This document shows positions 1 to 10,767 of a stretch of DNA of 64,000 nt, piece after piece. The translations under genes and the position numbers were made by a program. Within the stretch, counting starts at the first letter, position 1. Each line of letters opens with the position of its first letter. Origin of the DNA: Apteryx mantelli (taxonomy: Eukaryota; Chordata; Aves; Apterygiformes; Apterygidae); NCBI RefSeq assembly GCF_036417845.1, contig NC_089990.1, positions 69,501 to 133,500 of the forward strand, in the 5' to 3' direction. The notes under the pieces were generated by a model, which saw nothing but the letters and a program-made list of their open reading frames with translations, had not been told where the DNA came from and ran no database searches.

Positions 1-3000
1 TCCTTCCAGTTCTGAGAAGTCCATATCTCACCATTTATTAGAAATGGCTGAAGGAATAGTAAGTCAACTAGTAAAAGTTTCTATGAATGAAGTGTAGAAC
101 GGATCTCGATGCAGATAGAATTCAGGTATATAGGTCCAACATTGCAGTCTTGAAACACCACTTGACACTGGAGGCACTCATTCTTCGTAGACAACTTGAA
201 AATTATCTCCACAATTCCTCAGGAGTCTGGATTTGTACAACTATATATGATTAGATCTAATAAAACTCGATCAAACTGAGCCACTTAGGGCCTAGTTCAC
301 AATAAAGCCCCATCAGGATTGAGGTTTGCCAAACCTCCACCTAACTTTCCTGAAAAACTCACTGCAATAAGTCTTCTTAGAACATATGTATCTAATGCCA
401 GCATAGACGGGGATGATATGGGAATGCAACTGCAGCTAGTACTAAGGACAGCATAGTAGCCTTACTTTCTATAGCATGCTTTACATGAAGCAGTCATTAG
501 GTAAGAATTTGAGACCTAAGATAAATTAGATAAGGTTTGGAGATCCTCTAAACAGAGGCCAGAACACAGGTCTGTTTCCTGCGGCTGAGTGCCCTAAACT
601 CCAGGATGAAGTTCCTTCTGTTTTCTCTCTCCTTTGTCTTTTCAGTGGCCAGGTACATAAAACCAAGTCTTTTCTGCACAATGACAGACTTGCCAGGAAT
701 AATCCAGAATCGTGGTCAGTCTGGTGCCTGATGCACCCTGGGAACACTGGAACATGTATTCCGTCAAGCAGAGGTAGGAACTTAAGTTGGCTCCCTTGTT
801 TTCTAGGTGACAGTTGTAATCAGCCAACAGCTGAGATATGGTATAAAAGGATATGGGGGCATCCTCACATCCTATGTCTTTTTTTTTTCTTTTTTTTCTT
901 TTTTTTTAAGAAAGTGCACAGATGCCTACCTTTCTTAGGTTCAGAGTTCTGTGTATTGAGGGGATGGAGGCATAAGTGATGGGAGAGTCTCTCCTGCTTT
1001 CAGCATTTCCTATCTGCCAGTCCTAGGTGCTTCACAGCAGACCAGCCTGGCTGTTGTGGGCTTCATAACTCACATAGATAACACTTTCCACTCGTGATAC
1101 AGGTACCTGAAGCACCTTATATAGGGTTGGTTTTTTCTGCCCTGAGAGCCAGGCACCTGAAAATTAGGTCTTTCATTGAGATGCTGAAGACTTTTAGGAG
1201 TGGAGCTAATGCATTAATAAAAGCCATCTCCTAGTAAAACCAAAGATCATTTTGTTAAAACAGATGGCTACCTGAACACATTGATTTTTGCAGCCTCCGG
1301 CAATGCTATTCTTGACAATAAAGCAGCTGCTGACTGGACTTCAGCTCTAATGGCCCAATTCAAAGTTTATTTATTCCATGAAGGATTAATGGCTGCTTAA
1401 GAGTTTTCAAAACTAGCATGGTGAACCCTGGGAAGTTATTTAGCAGTAATAATAAAGTTGGTTTAGTTTTTGCTTTCAGGATTAACAGTGCCATTTCTCT
1501 GCATGACTCAAACATTGTAAGTTGCAAATTGGTTGAAAATAAAGAGAAAACAATCTGAAAACTATCCCACCCTTACCTGTAGCTCACAGAAAATTTAGGA
1601 GTGTGCAGGAAAGCAATTATTGTGAACTAACAGGCCTTAAATGTTTTGGAAAATAAATGCTTTTTGGTATTTTGGGGAGGGAAATGGAAGAAAAATTAAA
1701 ACAAGTGGTATTAAACTCTGTTATTCTCAGAGTATTATTTCCAGATTTTGTACAGGTTCACACAAGTGCTTGGCTTTCCAAACTTGCAGTAAAGCCAATG
1801 AAGGCCAAATCATTTGCTTTGCAGTGAAATCCAAAATATACTCATCATTTTGTGACACAAAAAAGGTAGTCCCTGCCCAGAAGAGTTTATGATAAAAGGT
1901 ACCATGACCTTAGACATAATTGTGACTTATGAATCAATGCTGAGCGCTGCTGAATTTAATAGGACTCACTCCACGAATACAGAGGTTTGCTCTAGCAGAT
2001 TCAGAATCAAAAGTAAGGAAACAAAGACATGCATCACACAGTCAATGGGGGATATGGTCCAAATATCCAAACTTTTTAAAATATATGTTGTACAATTTTA
2101 AGAAAAAAGACTTTGAACAAAAACAAGTATGAGTTACGCCTCCCTGATTTTATAGATGAAGAAGAAGTGAGTTTTGAGATGGGATTTGTAGAGAATGATT
2201 TGTCTGGCATATTTTGCCATTTACTATGCAATGGTACATACTAGTCTGAAAGTAATTGTTAGATTTATACCAATAAAATAGATCTTCTCTTCCATTTAAA
2301 ATGTTGCAATGTCCCACTAAAAATATTGTCCAACCCCCAACCCCTGTTATTATTGTCCTGTTGTTCCCATTTACTTAAAACATTTATTTAGTAATGGCAG
2401 CTTTGACTACTGTAACTGAGAATATTTGTCCCCAATTTCCTCCCCCTTTACTTTTCTCTATTTATGGCAAGTGTTCACCTAAGACAATGGAAATAGATCA
2501 GTTTCCTCACTGTTACTAGTCACTGGCTGCCTTGCTCTGCCAAATTGCTACAGCAAATGGGTTGCAGGGGAGTGTTTCAATCCAAACAATTTGCTTTTGA
2601 TATTAGAAAAGAAAAAATGCACAGAAATTAAAGCTCTTTCTATTAGTATTAGGCAATGTGCAGTAATGTTTTAAAATAAAACTAGACTACCTAATGAACT
2701 CTGCCCTCATATTCTTTTCTATTTAAGTTCTTACATCCCATTGACTACAGTAGTCACTAAGTGTGTCCCAAGAGGACATTAAGCAGTGAAACTAGCATCT
2801 GTCATGAGTAAGTTCACTCTCATTCTCTTTTATCTGCTCCCAGGTGGAACGCTGAGGTCCAGTCTTTACATAGTTGCTTAATTTTATGGCTGTGGTTAAT
2901 TCTGTGGAACTACTCGGTGCATATAATTAAGCATGTGCATGTATCTTTGGATTGGGGGCTTATACATATGTTTACTGACTGCAGTAATTGAAGTCTAACT

Positions 3001-3940
3001 GCTGCAATATAGTGGTGACAAATACTGACTACAAGTTTATATATATATATATATATAAAAATATATATATATAAAATATATATATGTAAAGGTCTGCAGA
3101 ATTAGATTCTAAAAATCCCTGCAAAAATCCAGTTGAAATGCCTTTAATAAATGATAGATACCAGCTTAAAAAAAAAGTGATTTCCTTTAATTGTGAAGGC
3201 TTTTTTCTCCTCTGCCTATAGAATAATAATATATGGAGTGCAGATTAAAATAGTCTGCAAATCTGTCAAAGATGTGCTTGCACTATAAACATAAGAAATT
3301 TTTGTGTTTATTTTGAAGGAAGTTTTGCATAGAATGCAAACACCTTTTAAAAATGAGGGGGTGAAAAGTCACATTTTGTTAAATGAGACTCAAAATTGAC
3401 ATAGTTGTGGCAAGCAGGATTGGCTTTTTGACATATTTTTTTACATTTAAAAAATATTCAAACAACTTTGTTGGAACTTCCTTGTGTAATAAAGCTAATA
3501 ACTTTACCTTTACAGTACCTTTTAGCATAAACTAATATAAGAAATGTTTTAATTACAGTTTAAATGTCACCCTTGAATATATTATTAGAAAACTGAATGT
3601 ACCATAGATTTCCAAATACAGGATGCTGCTATCGCTGAAAAGATAATTTAATCAGATATTTAAATTCAATATTATAATAACTGCACATCAGACTGTTACT
3701 GGCCATATTTAGAACTGTATTTTAACATAGGACCTTCTGAACAGTTGAATAGAAAAGCGTTATTCTTACTCTGCACAATGCATGTTGTCTCTTTCTATAA
3801 ACAGTTTTAGGATGCCAGACACACACATTTTGGCCTGATCTTCGTTCCTTCTCGTGGTATTGCGTGAAGGAGGACGGGACCCTTACAGTGCTGCCTAATT
3901 CACCCCTTTCCACGGATAAAGTATTGCAGTCTTGGCGTTG
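1..3940 (-). other. ZC4H2: ZC4H2 intron 1 (partial), no exon seen
   Basis: This stretch lies downstream, on the minus strand, of the first ZC4H2 coding exon and should be part of its first intron, which is long in other vertebrates (family knowledge). I searched the minus strand for the second exon, which should continue with a Asn-Lys-Thr-Leu coiled-coil segment, and found nothing like it. The sequence is AT-rich and unremarkable apart from a T-rich tract near 878-908 and an AT microsatellite near 3037-3086. Short open frames here are of the size expected by chance. Confidence 0.6.
3037..3086. repeat. AT dinucleotide microsatellite
   Basis: An almost pure alternating A/T run, broken by short AAA interruptions, spans about 50 bases within the inferred ZC4H2 first intron. 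It is a simple sequence repeat and probably polymorphic. Confidence 0.9.
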
Positions 3941-3944
3941 TTAG

Positions 3945-5080
3945 AGGGGCCGTGACCAGCCGGCGGCTTCCTCGCCGGGAGCCGCCTGCGCGTCCCCGCC
4001 CGCCCCGCGCCCCGAGGGTCCCTCTGCAGCTGTGCTGCCCCGAGGCGCTGCCGCCAGCCGCTTTGCACCTTCCAGCCGCTTCCGCAATCGCTGCCCTCGC
4101 TTTCTTTGTAACTCTCTTGGCTTTTTAATGCACAAATTCCTGCTAAATACAGACAGCTCGGGCCTTAGCCAGAATATCGATGTCCTAAGCCGAAGAGCAT
4201 AAAAGTCCTGCTGAAAGCTCAGCAAAGCACGTCTCCCCGACGTGGGCATGCACAACGCCGTGCGTTGTTGCTCGTGACGCCTCACACACGCCATGCATCC
4301 TGCGATTCGCTATGAAGGACAGCGTACAAATTCCTGGTGTATCTGGTTGTACGGCAGCGGGGAGAGTCGTCTGCCTGCCCGCCTTGCGGCGGCGCCCGGA
4401 GGGGACGGCAGCGGAAGCCTGGTGCCGCTGTGCCCGCGATCCGTCACCCGCGACGCCCTGCGAGCCCGGCACGCGCTGCCCCGCTCAGCCCTTCGGCGGA
4501 GCCGCCAGGAACAGCAGGTAGGGAGCCTCCGCTGGGTTTCCCGGCCCTCGTTAGCCCTCTCCCCCGCTTTGGGCAGTGGGGAGAGCAGGTAGAAAGAAAC
4601 CGGTCGAGCGCTGGCCGCTCCGCAGGCTCAGCTCCGCACCTCTTGCAGCACCCGCGCAAATGGCACATTGCTCCGCAGGCCACGGCCTCGCCGCACCGCG
4701 GGACCGCCGCGCTGGCCGCCCCGGCCGCTGGGCAGCCCGGGGCCGCCGCGGGGCCCCGGCCGGGGCCGCCGCTCCGCCCGGCCCGGCCCGGCCCGGCCCG
4801 GCCGTGCTCGGGTATCCGCGCCGCCCTTGGAGGCGCGTCCATCCTCGGCTCTCCGTGCCACCTCTTCCCTTCCCAGTCCGTCAAGGCTCCCGCCAGGGGA
4901 GTGGTGGGAAGGAATGGGGCAAAATAACAGATTTACGACGAAGAGCATTAGGAATGAGAAATAATTCAAAGGGCTTAAAAGCCCTCTGCGCGCACCCTTC
5001 CCTCTCGTGTTATCACTCCGGGGTAATTCTCTGGAAATACACGACCGTCGCCGCCCCTCACTGCACATTTCACCGGCGCT
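3945..5080. promoter_or_regulatory. CpG island at the ZC4H2 5' end
   Basis: GC content and CpG density rise abruptly at about 3945 and fall at about 5080, in sharp contrast to AT-rich flanks. The island contains Sp1-like GGGCGG/CCCGCC words and a CCCGG pentamer run near 4776-4803. It lies just inside the first intron of ZC4H2, whose coding exon 1 is at 5265-5317 on the minus strand, so it most likely belongs to that promoter. On the plus strand a consensus donor (CAG followed by GTAGGG) at 4517/4518 would allow a divergent transcript from the same island. Long open frames here on both strands result from GC-rich composition and are not called as genes. Confidence 0.8.
4776..4803. repeat. CCCGG pentanucleotide repeat
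   Basis: About five to six tandem copies of CCCGG/GCCCG lie inside the CpG island. Such G/C-rich pentamers are common in avian CpG-island promoters and can be unstable in assembly. Confidence 0.8.
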
Positions 5081-5264
5081 TACCAGCAGCAGATGCTCCT
5101 TCCCTACTTAGAAAAATGTATTTTTAGCTCCTGTGATAAAGCCTGGGAGTGGTTTTCTTTTCTTCAGTAGCACAACAATAGCTACTTTCAGATGGATGCA
5201 ACTCCTCCGCTCCCCCGAAGAGAAAGCTGCTCCATGTAACTGATGCAGCACAAAGCAAACATAC

Positions 5265-5317
5265 CTGATCTCCTTGATGCTCTCGAGTTTGCACATGATT
5301 TCTTGCTCATCAGCCAT
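5265..5317 (-). CDS. ZC4H2: ZC4H2 coding exon 1 (N-terminus, partial gene)
   Basis: The minus strand encodes MADEQEIMCKLESIKEI plus two bases of an Arg codon, then a strong donor (AG followed by GTATGT) at 5264/5263. This is the N-terminus I know for vertebrate ZC4H2 and ends at its first coding splice junction. ZC4H2 is a roughly 224-residue nuclear protein with an N-terminal coiled coil and a C-terminal C4H2 zinc finger. In humans its loss causes an X-linked arthrogryposis and intellectual disability syndrome. Only the first 17 codons are visible here; the rest should lie beyond the left edge. The gene is head-to-head with ZC3H12B, as on the human X chromosome, which independently supports the call. 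The start ATG has a purine (A) at -3 (AAGC before ATG). The exon is too short to stand out by length alone. Confidence 0.92.
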
Positions 5318-5560
5318 GCTTTTCACTCCCAATTTAAACCTCCCGTGAAATGTACAAAATGCCGGGGGGGGGGGGGGCACACACAAAAACGTACAATAGA
5401 CACAATGTAGCCACCCCCTCCTGGCATATGGTCTCTGAGCCTGTGCGGTAGGCTGTAGTGGGAGCTATGGGACTTAGAGTCCAGCTCCCTCTTGCTGCCC
5501 AGCTCGATAGAAAGCAGAAAGACTACAACACCCACAAGGCAGAGCAGAGCTTTCCTGCTC
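5318..5560 (-). promoter_or_regulatory. ZC4H2: ZC4H2 5' UTR / proximal promoter (inferred)
   Basis: The region immediately upstream of the ZC4H2 start codon should contain its 5' UTR and transcription start. It carries a run of 14 G on the plus strand (14 C in the ZC4H2 sense) at 5364-5377, about 47 bases before the ATG, followed by an ACACACA stretch. I see no clear TATA box, which fits a CpG-island promoter. The start site cannot be placed from sequence alone. Confidence 0.5.
5364..5377. repeat. Homopolymer G14 tract
   Basis: Fourteen consecutive G on the plus strand sit in the inferred 5' UTR or promoter of ZC4H2. The tract is likely length-variable, hard to sequence, and capable of G-quadruplex-like folding on the template side. 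Confidence 0.9.
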
Positions 5561-5599
5561 CTCTTCCTGCAACTATACTTTAAATCAGTTTGTCACAGC

Positions 5600-6866
5600 T
5601 AGTTGTGTCAAAGGTTGTTAGGAGTGCAAAGAGAGCGGAAGGCTTCCTTCAGGTGTGCGTGCAAAGTTCAACGTTTAGTTGAAATCGTGCAATAAACACG
5701 AAGAGTTTATTGAATGAGTTTGTGATTTTTATTTAAAACTTTTGTTTTGATCACAAAAGCATGCTGTTGCCATTACTGCCATGCTGTTTTCTACTAGATG
5801 CTCTGAGTGATGTGAGGGTATCTGAAGTTAAGAAGGGACACATTTTGTTCTTTGGGATTTTCTTTTTGATTTCTGCCACTATACGTAGCATTTTTAATTA
5901 TGGAAAAGAAAAACAATGCAAACAAAGCTGCTAGCTTAAGAAAAGTGACTGTTTGCCTTTCTAAGAACATTCTAGCCAAGAATATCAGAGCGTTTTACAG
6001 AGACTGATGAAGAGTCTCAGTCCCTCCTCAGACGGGTAATTATTTTCCTTTAGTTTCTGTAGTGTTCTAAGCACTGTGTTTTAAGTTATAGAGAAGTTAC
6101 ATCTTGGTACTTTAGAAAGTTTCTTGTACAATCTGTCCTGAGAAATCCACAGTCTAAGTTCCTAATCCTTCAGCTGTATACCCAGTCACCCTGAGTTTTA
6201 CCAGCTTTGATGGGCATGCTGGTCTGAAGGGTCAGTACGTTAAAATGAATGTTAAGTTCAAGGTCTAGACAGACAGCAGGGATCCTACAAACATCTGCCT
6301 CACTGTGTAAGTATGTACAAGCAGCAGTACCCCAGTCTTAGTGAGTATAATGGACCACTTCTATGTCAGTAGTGTGAGGTTGATGAAAACAAGGCAATTA
6401 TTCTGGAATATATTACAGAACTGTTACATGGAAGGCATCAGAAGTACTTACCAACCTCTACTCAGCACGGATGAAACTTGCTGGTACCTGGTCTGGGGCT
6501 TTAAAAAGGATGTGAAAAATGAAAATGGAAGAGAATGCAGAGGAGAACAATGAGTATGATAAAGTTTTGAGGAACATAAGAAACAGCTGAATGCAAGACA
6601 TTGTGGCCATATTTACACTGTGTTTGCTGGGTCTGCTTGAGTTATGGCTACTAGTCACAGAACTAAATGTCTTGAGACAGTTGCATCCACAATTGCAGAC
6701 TCAAGGGCAAACCCTCCTGTCTGAATACCTGTGCCTGGAGAGCTTGCAGACTAGAGTATGAGGCAATAAGCAGACAATGTGAGCCATCAGTGGTTTGTGC
6801 TCTGGCGCCAGTCCTTAGCAAACAGGATTGCATAGATGTAGCTGATAATAATAATAGTCTTTCAAT
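5600..6866. other. Intergenic, nothing recognised
   Basis: AT-rich DNA between the ZC4H2 start and the first CR1 fragment. Open frames are short and show no codon-like signal, and I recognise no RNA gene or repeat family. Confidence 0.5.
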
Positions 6867-7129
6867 GATAGGATGAGAGGCAGCACAAACTGAAACACAG
6901 GAAGTTCCATCTGAATATAAGGAAAAACTTTTTACTGTGAGGGTGTCTGAACACTGGAACAAGTTACCCAGAGAGGTTGTGGAGTCTCCATCCTTGGAGA
7001 TATTCAAAACCTGCCTGGAGAGGGTCCTGGGCAACGTGCTCTAGGAGACCCTGCTTGAGCAGGGGGGTTGGACTTAGATGATCTCCAGAGGTCCCTTCCA
7101 ACCTTAACCATTCTGTGATTCTGTGATTC
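6867..7129 (+). mobile_element. CR1 LINE 3' fragment
   Basis: This matches the 3' end of avian CR1. It has the AGGATGAGAGG and CACAGGAAGTTCC words, then GTGAGGGTG, GAGATATTCAAAACC and TGCTTGAGCAGGGGGG. It ends with the diagnostic ATTCTGTGATTCTGTG tail at about 7110-7129. The copy is 5'-truncated, as is usual for CR1, and is plus-oriented. It gives rise to an apparent antisense open frame that is not a gene. Confidence 0.95.
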
Positions 7130-10100
7130 AGTGTGTAAAAGTTGTTAAAAGGGTCATCATGGCAAATCATCCATTAGGTCAGCTGAGAGATAAGTCTAAA
7201 AGTAATCAATTTAATGAGCAATACAGAAAGGTTAGGCTATATATCAGTAGAAATATCTGATTACAGATATTTTGCATGTTTTTTTAAGAACTACTGTATG
7301 GTTTTTAAGAACTACTTAGACAAAGGTATCTCAGCACTAATCCAAGTACTGCAGATGCCTGCATTGAGACAGAGGTTTTGACTTGGTCAGGGTTGAGTTA
7401 CCCTTGTCCCACAGACTGCATGCAGCCTGCCAAAACAATTAATTGATCAGCTCCTTGACACTTTCCTTAGTGACCTCTCAGGCATGACCAGGAGCCTGAG
7501 GACTGGATGAGTTGTCATACTTGAGCATGGATTTAAGTGTCTGCATTACGTCTGTGGTTCTCAAGGCAGAGACTGCACTCTTGAGAGGGTTGGAGAGTGA
7601 AGGAAGGTGTCCTGAAAGAGGATAACCTGTCATCAGGACTTATTAAGAGTGAAATAAGGGAGGCAACCAGGAGGATATATCTGGACAAGAGATGGGGCCT
7701 GAGAATGGAGTGGCAGCTGGGAGGAGGGCAGGCAAGCAGATCTGAAAAGAAGGCTAATTTGGAATCCATGGCTTCAGAGGAGTAACTCCTACTTATCCAC
7801 AAACACTTCTACTCCTGGTATTTTCTTTCAAAGAAACTGAACTGTGTTCTCATTCATTTTCTGATGCATTTTTATGTGAAATATTGCCAGGAACTTTGCC
7901 ATTTATAAAATGTCATGGTAAGGAATTCTACAGTTTTATCTTGTGTGCTCAGATGAGGTGGAACTAAAACCACAAAAGAAATATCACTCACTACCTTTGG
8001 AACTGACATGCATGGTCTGAAACAAAGAAGAGCAAAGGAACCTACTGAGAAACTGAGTACAAAAAGGAAAGTAAAAAAGCAAAATGCAAAATGTTTTGTG
8101 TAAAAAAAGAGATTTAGTCCCATAGAGGGGAATGTGGCAGGCTGACATCTCCTCTACCTTCTCTTGAGTTCTTGTTAGAGAAAAAGAATAGACACAAATT
8201 CCACTGGAGTTTTCTATGAACTCTGCCACCACACCAGTCTCCAAAGAACTTATGCTGGTATATAGCTTTTATACACTGCCCTGATTGCCTAACAGTGACG
8301 TTTAAGCAAACCTTTGGTAGCTGGGGTAGCAAATGTTTCTCAGTGGAATTGTCTTTTTCTTACACAGATTACACCGAGTGATCAATGGATGTGATGCAGA
8401 TCAGACCCCATCCCAGGTAGTGTGAGGAGCTGAAATTCTTCCCCAAAGATGCAATTTGTCTCTTTTTTCTGTTTCCACTAATCAATGGAAACCAATGATC
8501 CAGAATATCAGGTCAGTCATGAAAACTCTTTAGCACACAAAGTTGACATCAGGACCAGCAGCTTCCTGCTCATCTTTTCCCTGATAATAATAGCTTTAGT
8601 CATCTTTTTAAATGCTCTTAACTCCTAGTGAAGTAAATGGAAATTTGGAATGAAGACAGACCCCAGTATCAGACCCCCAGTTATTTGAAAAGTTGAGGTT
8701 TTCTAATAGCAAAAGTGATTAGTTTTCATTAAGCATAGATAAACAGAATAATTCTTTTCTCTTTGCTTTGCCTGTGTTCTTCTCCAGCCTGCACTTTGCT
8801 ATTCACTTGGTCTCTGCAAAAGTCTGTTTTCCTCTAAGTGCTTTTACTGCTGCTTTTATTTACTACTGTTGTCCCTTGTGCTGCTTTGAAGCAGGGACCC
8901 CATTTTTGTATTCAGTTGTAAAGTAATATAAAATTGCATAAAGTCATAAAGCCAACATAAATCTCAGAATCTAATGCCATACATTATTACAATAGTTGGT
9001 AATTGGACTCAAATAGTTCAGTTAATAGTTAAAATAGCTGAGTCTTGAACTAAAAATTGACCTTGGAAACTCTTTACATGCAAGAGTCCCCAGCATTTTA
9101 TGTGGCAGATTTGTATAGTGTAATGGGCCTTAGCTGCTGGGAACCACCTTTACCAATTTTCTATCCATTTTCCATTTTGCAAACAACTTATAAACTGTAC
9201 AGAGGCTTGTCTATGAGGGCACTGGAATCAGAAGAAATAAAAGTCAGAAAACAGGCTTCAGAGCTGAGCTGCTGTGACTGAGGTTTGCAACAGAGAGAGA
9301 GAACAAAGGGAAAAAGAAGAGGATAGCACTGGACATCATGTTGAGATGGTCATGCCTGACCAAGCAGCAGTTGTGGTCAGTCTTTCCCTCAGAGACAAAA
9401 GATTATTTATTGTTGATAAATATCGTTAATTAGAATTAATAATCAATAGTTAGAGAAGTTAAAAACTCAGATGACTTACACAGAACATCTACCTTCTTTT
9501 TCTGTCAATTCTACTAGGTAATAAATTAAGAAATAAAATGCAGTTTTCGATTATTATAAAAAAATCAGAGTTTCTTATGAATCTTCCAAATAATATTTTT
9601 GAGGATTTCTTTGTATTATCCAAATGCAATTTTTGCAATTGTACTCTTGCAGGCATTGCAGAAGAGTTATTTCTGAAATATTTAATGAATAGGCAGCAGT
9701 TGTGAATGAGGGAGATATTCTAGTTATTTCATCCTTATTTAAGGACTTTTTCCTGTGACATCATCATGTCATTTTCTTCAATTAAAGAAAAAAGAAGATG
9801 AAGGAAAATGATGACAGGCATCATCATCCTCTTCATCATCACACAGCCTTTGTAAATGAATTAGAACATGCAAGATCTGATCCTGCTATCATTTGAGTCA
9901 ACTGCAAACTCTTGCTGCCTTAAACATTGAAGAGTAGGATTGAGCCCTGAGCTTTGTGCTCAGAGGGAGCAGGCTTCTTTGATGCATGATTTAAATAGAT
10001 GAACTAATTGATTTGAGGGGGTAGGAGGCAAGTTAGCTACAGTGGGCCAGTGAATCTTGTTGCTAAGACACTGAGGGAGTAAGAGCAGGCAGGGTGAAGA

Positions 10101-10533
10101 AATGATAGGAACCAAGGAAAGTCTCTCTATAAATCAGGAGTGATGAGAATCCCCAGACAACATTAGCAATGTTTATCATATTTTTCATTTCTAATTTTAC
10201 AGGATAAACTAAAAGATGGAGGGCAGAAAATTAAAATGCAGATGTTCTAGCTTGTTATTTTACTCTACTTTGAATGGCATAAATAATCTCCCTTCACAAA
10301 GTGTTATAAAATATATGGAAGTTCTTAGTGGGAGCCTTTCCACTAGCTATAGCAATTTTTGCTTTCTCCATGTTAAAAAAAAGACAAAAAACATTGACAA
10401 GAACATCTACCTATTCCACCAGACATTCAAGCTGTAATGTACTTCAAAGCAGTCACAAAGTTTGCCTTGAGAGGTCTCTGGTACTAATGGTGTGTTATAC
10501 AGGTTTGGGAATACTTTTTCATGTTCTATAAAT
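7130..10533. other. Intergenic, nothing recognised
   Basis: AT-rich intergenic DNA between two CR1 fragments. It contains a short ATC/TCA-rich stretch near 9760-9845. No exon, RNA gene or recognisable element was found; the open frames are of chance size. Confidence 0.5.
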
Positions 10534-10767
10534 AATAACATGAGAAAAAACTTCTTCACTGTGAGGGTGACAGAGCACTGGAACAGGTTGCCCAGAGAGG
10601 CTGTGGAGTCTCCTTCTCTGGAGATATTCAAAACCTGCCTGGACATGATCCTGTGCAATGTGCTCTAGGTGACCCTGCTTGAGCAGGGGGGTTGGACTTA
10701 GATGATCTCCAGAGGGCCCTTCCAACCTTAACCATTCTGTGATCCTGTGATTCCATGATTCCGTGAT
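10534..10767 (+). mobile_element. CR1 LINE 3' fragment
   Basis: A second plus-oriented CR1 3' end. It has the GTGAGGGTGACAGAGCACTGG, GAGATATTCAAAACC and GCTTGAGCAGGGGGG words, ending in a degenerate ATTCTGTGATCCTGTGATTCC tail. It is closely similar to the 6.9-kb copy over their shared ~230 bases, so both derive from related CR1 subfamilies inserted independently. Confidence 0.95.

Noticed and set aside
3941-5127. Multiple overlapping open frames in the 4-5 kb CpG island
   Set aside because: Same compositional artefact. The only real coding segment nearby is the short ZC4H2 exon at 5265-5317.
6663-7170. Antisense open frames at 6.7-7.2 kb, with similar ones at 10.4-10.8 kb and a plus-strand one at 28.2-28.5 kb
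   Set aside because: They fall on CR1 3' ends and share a peptide (HLSPTPLLKQG) only because the repeat is the same. They are not genes.
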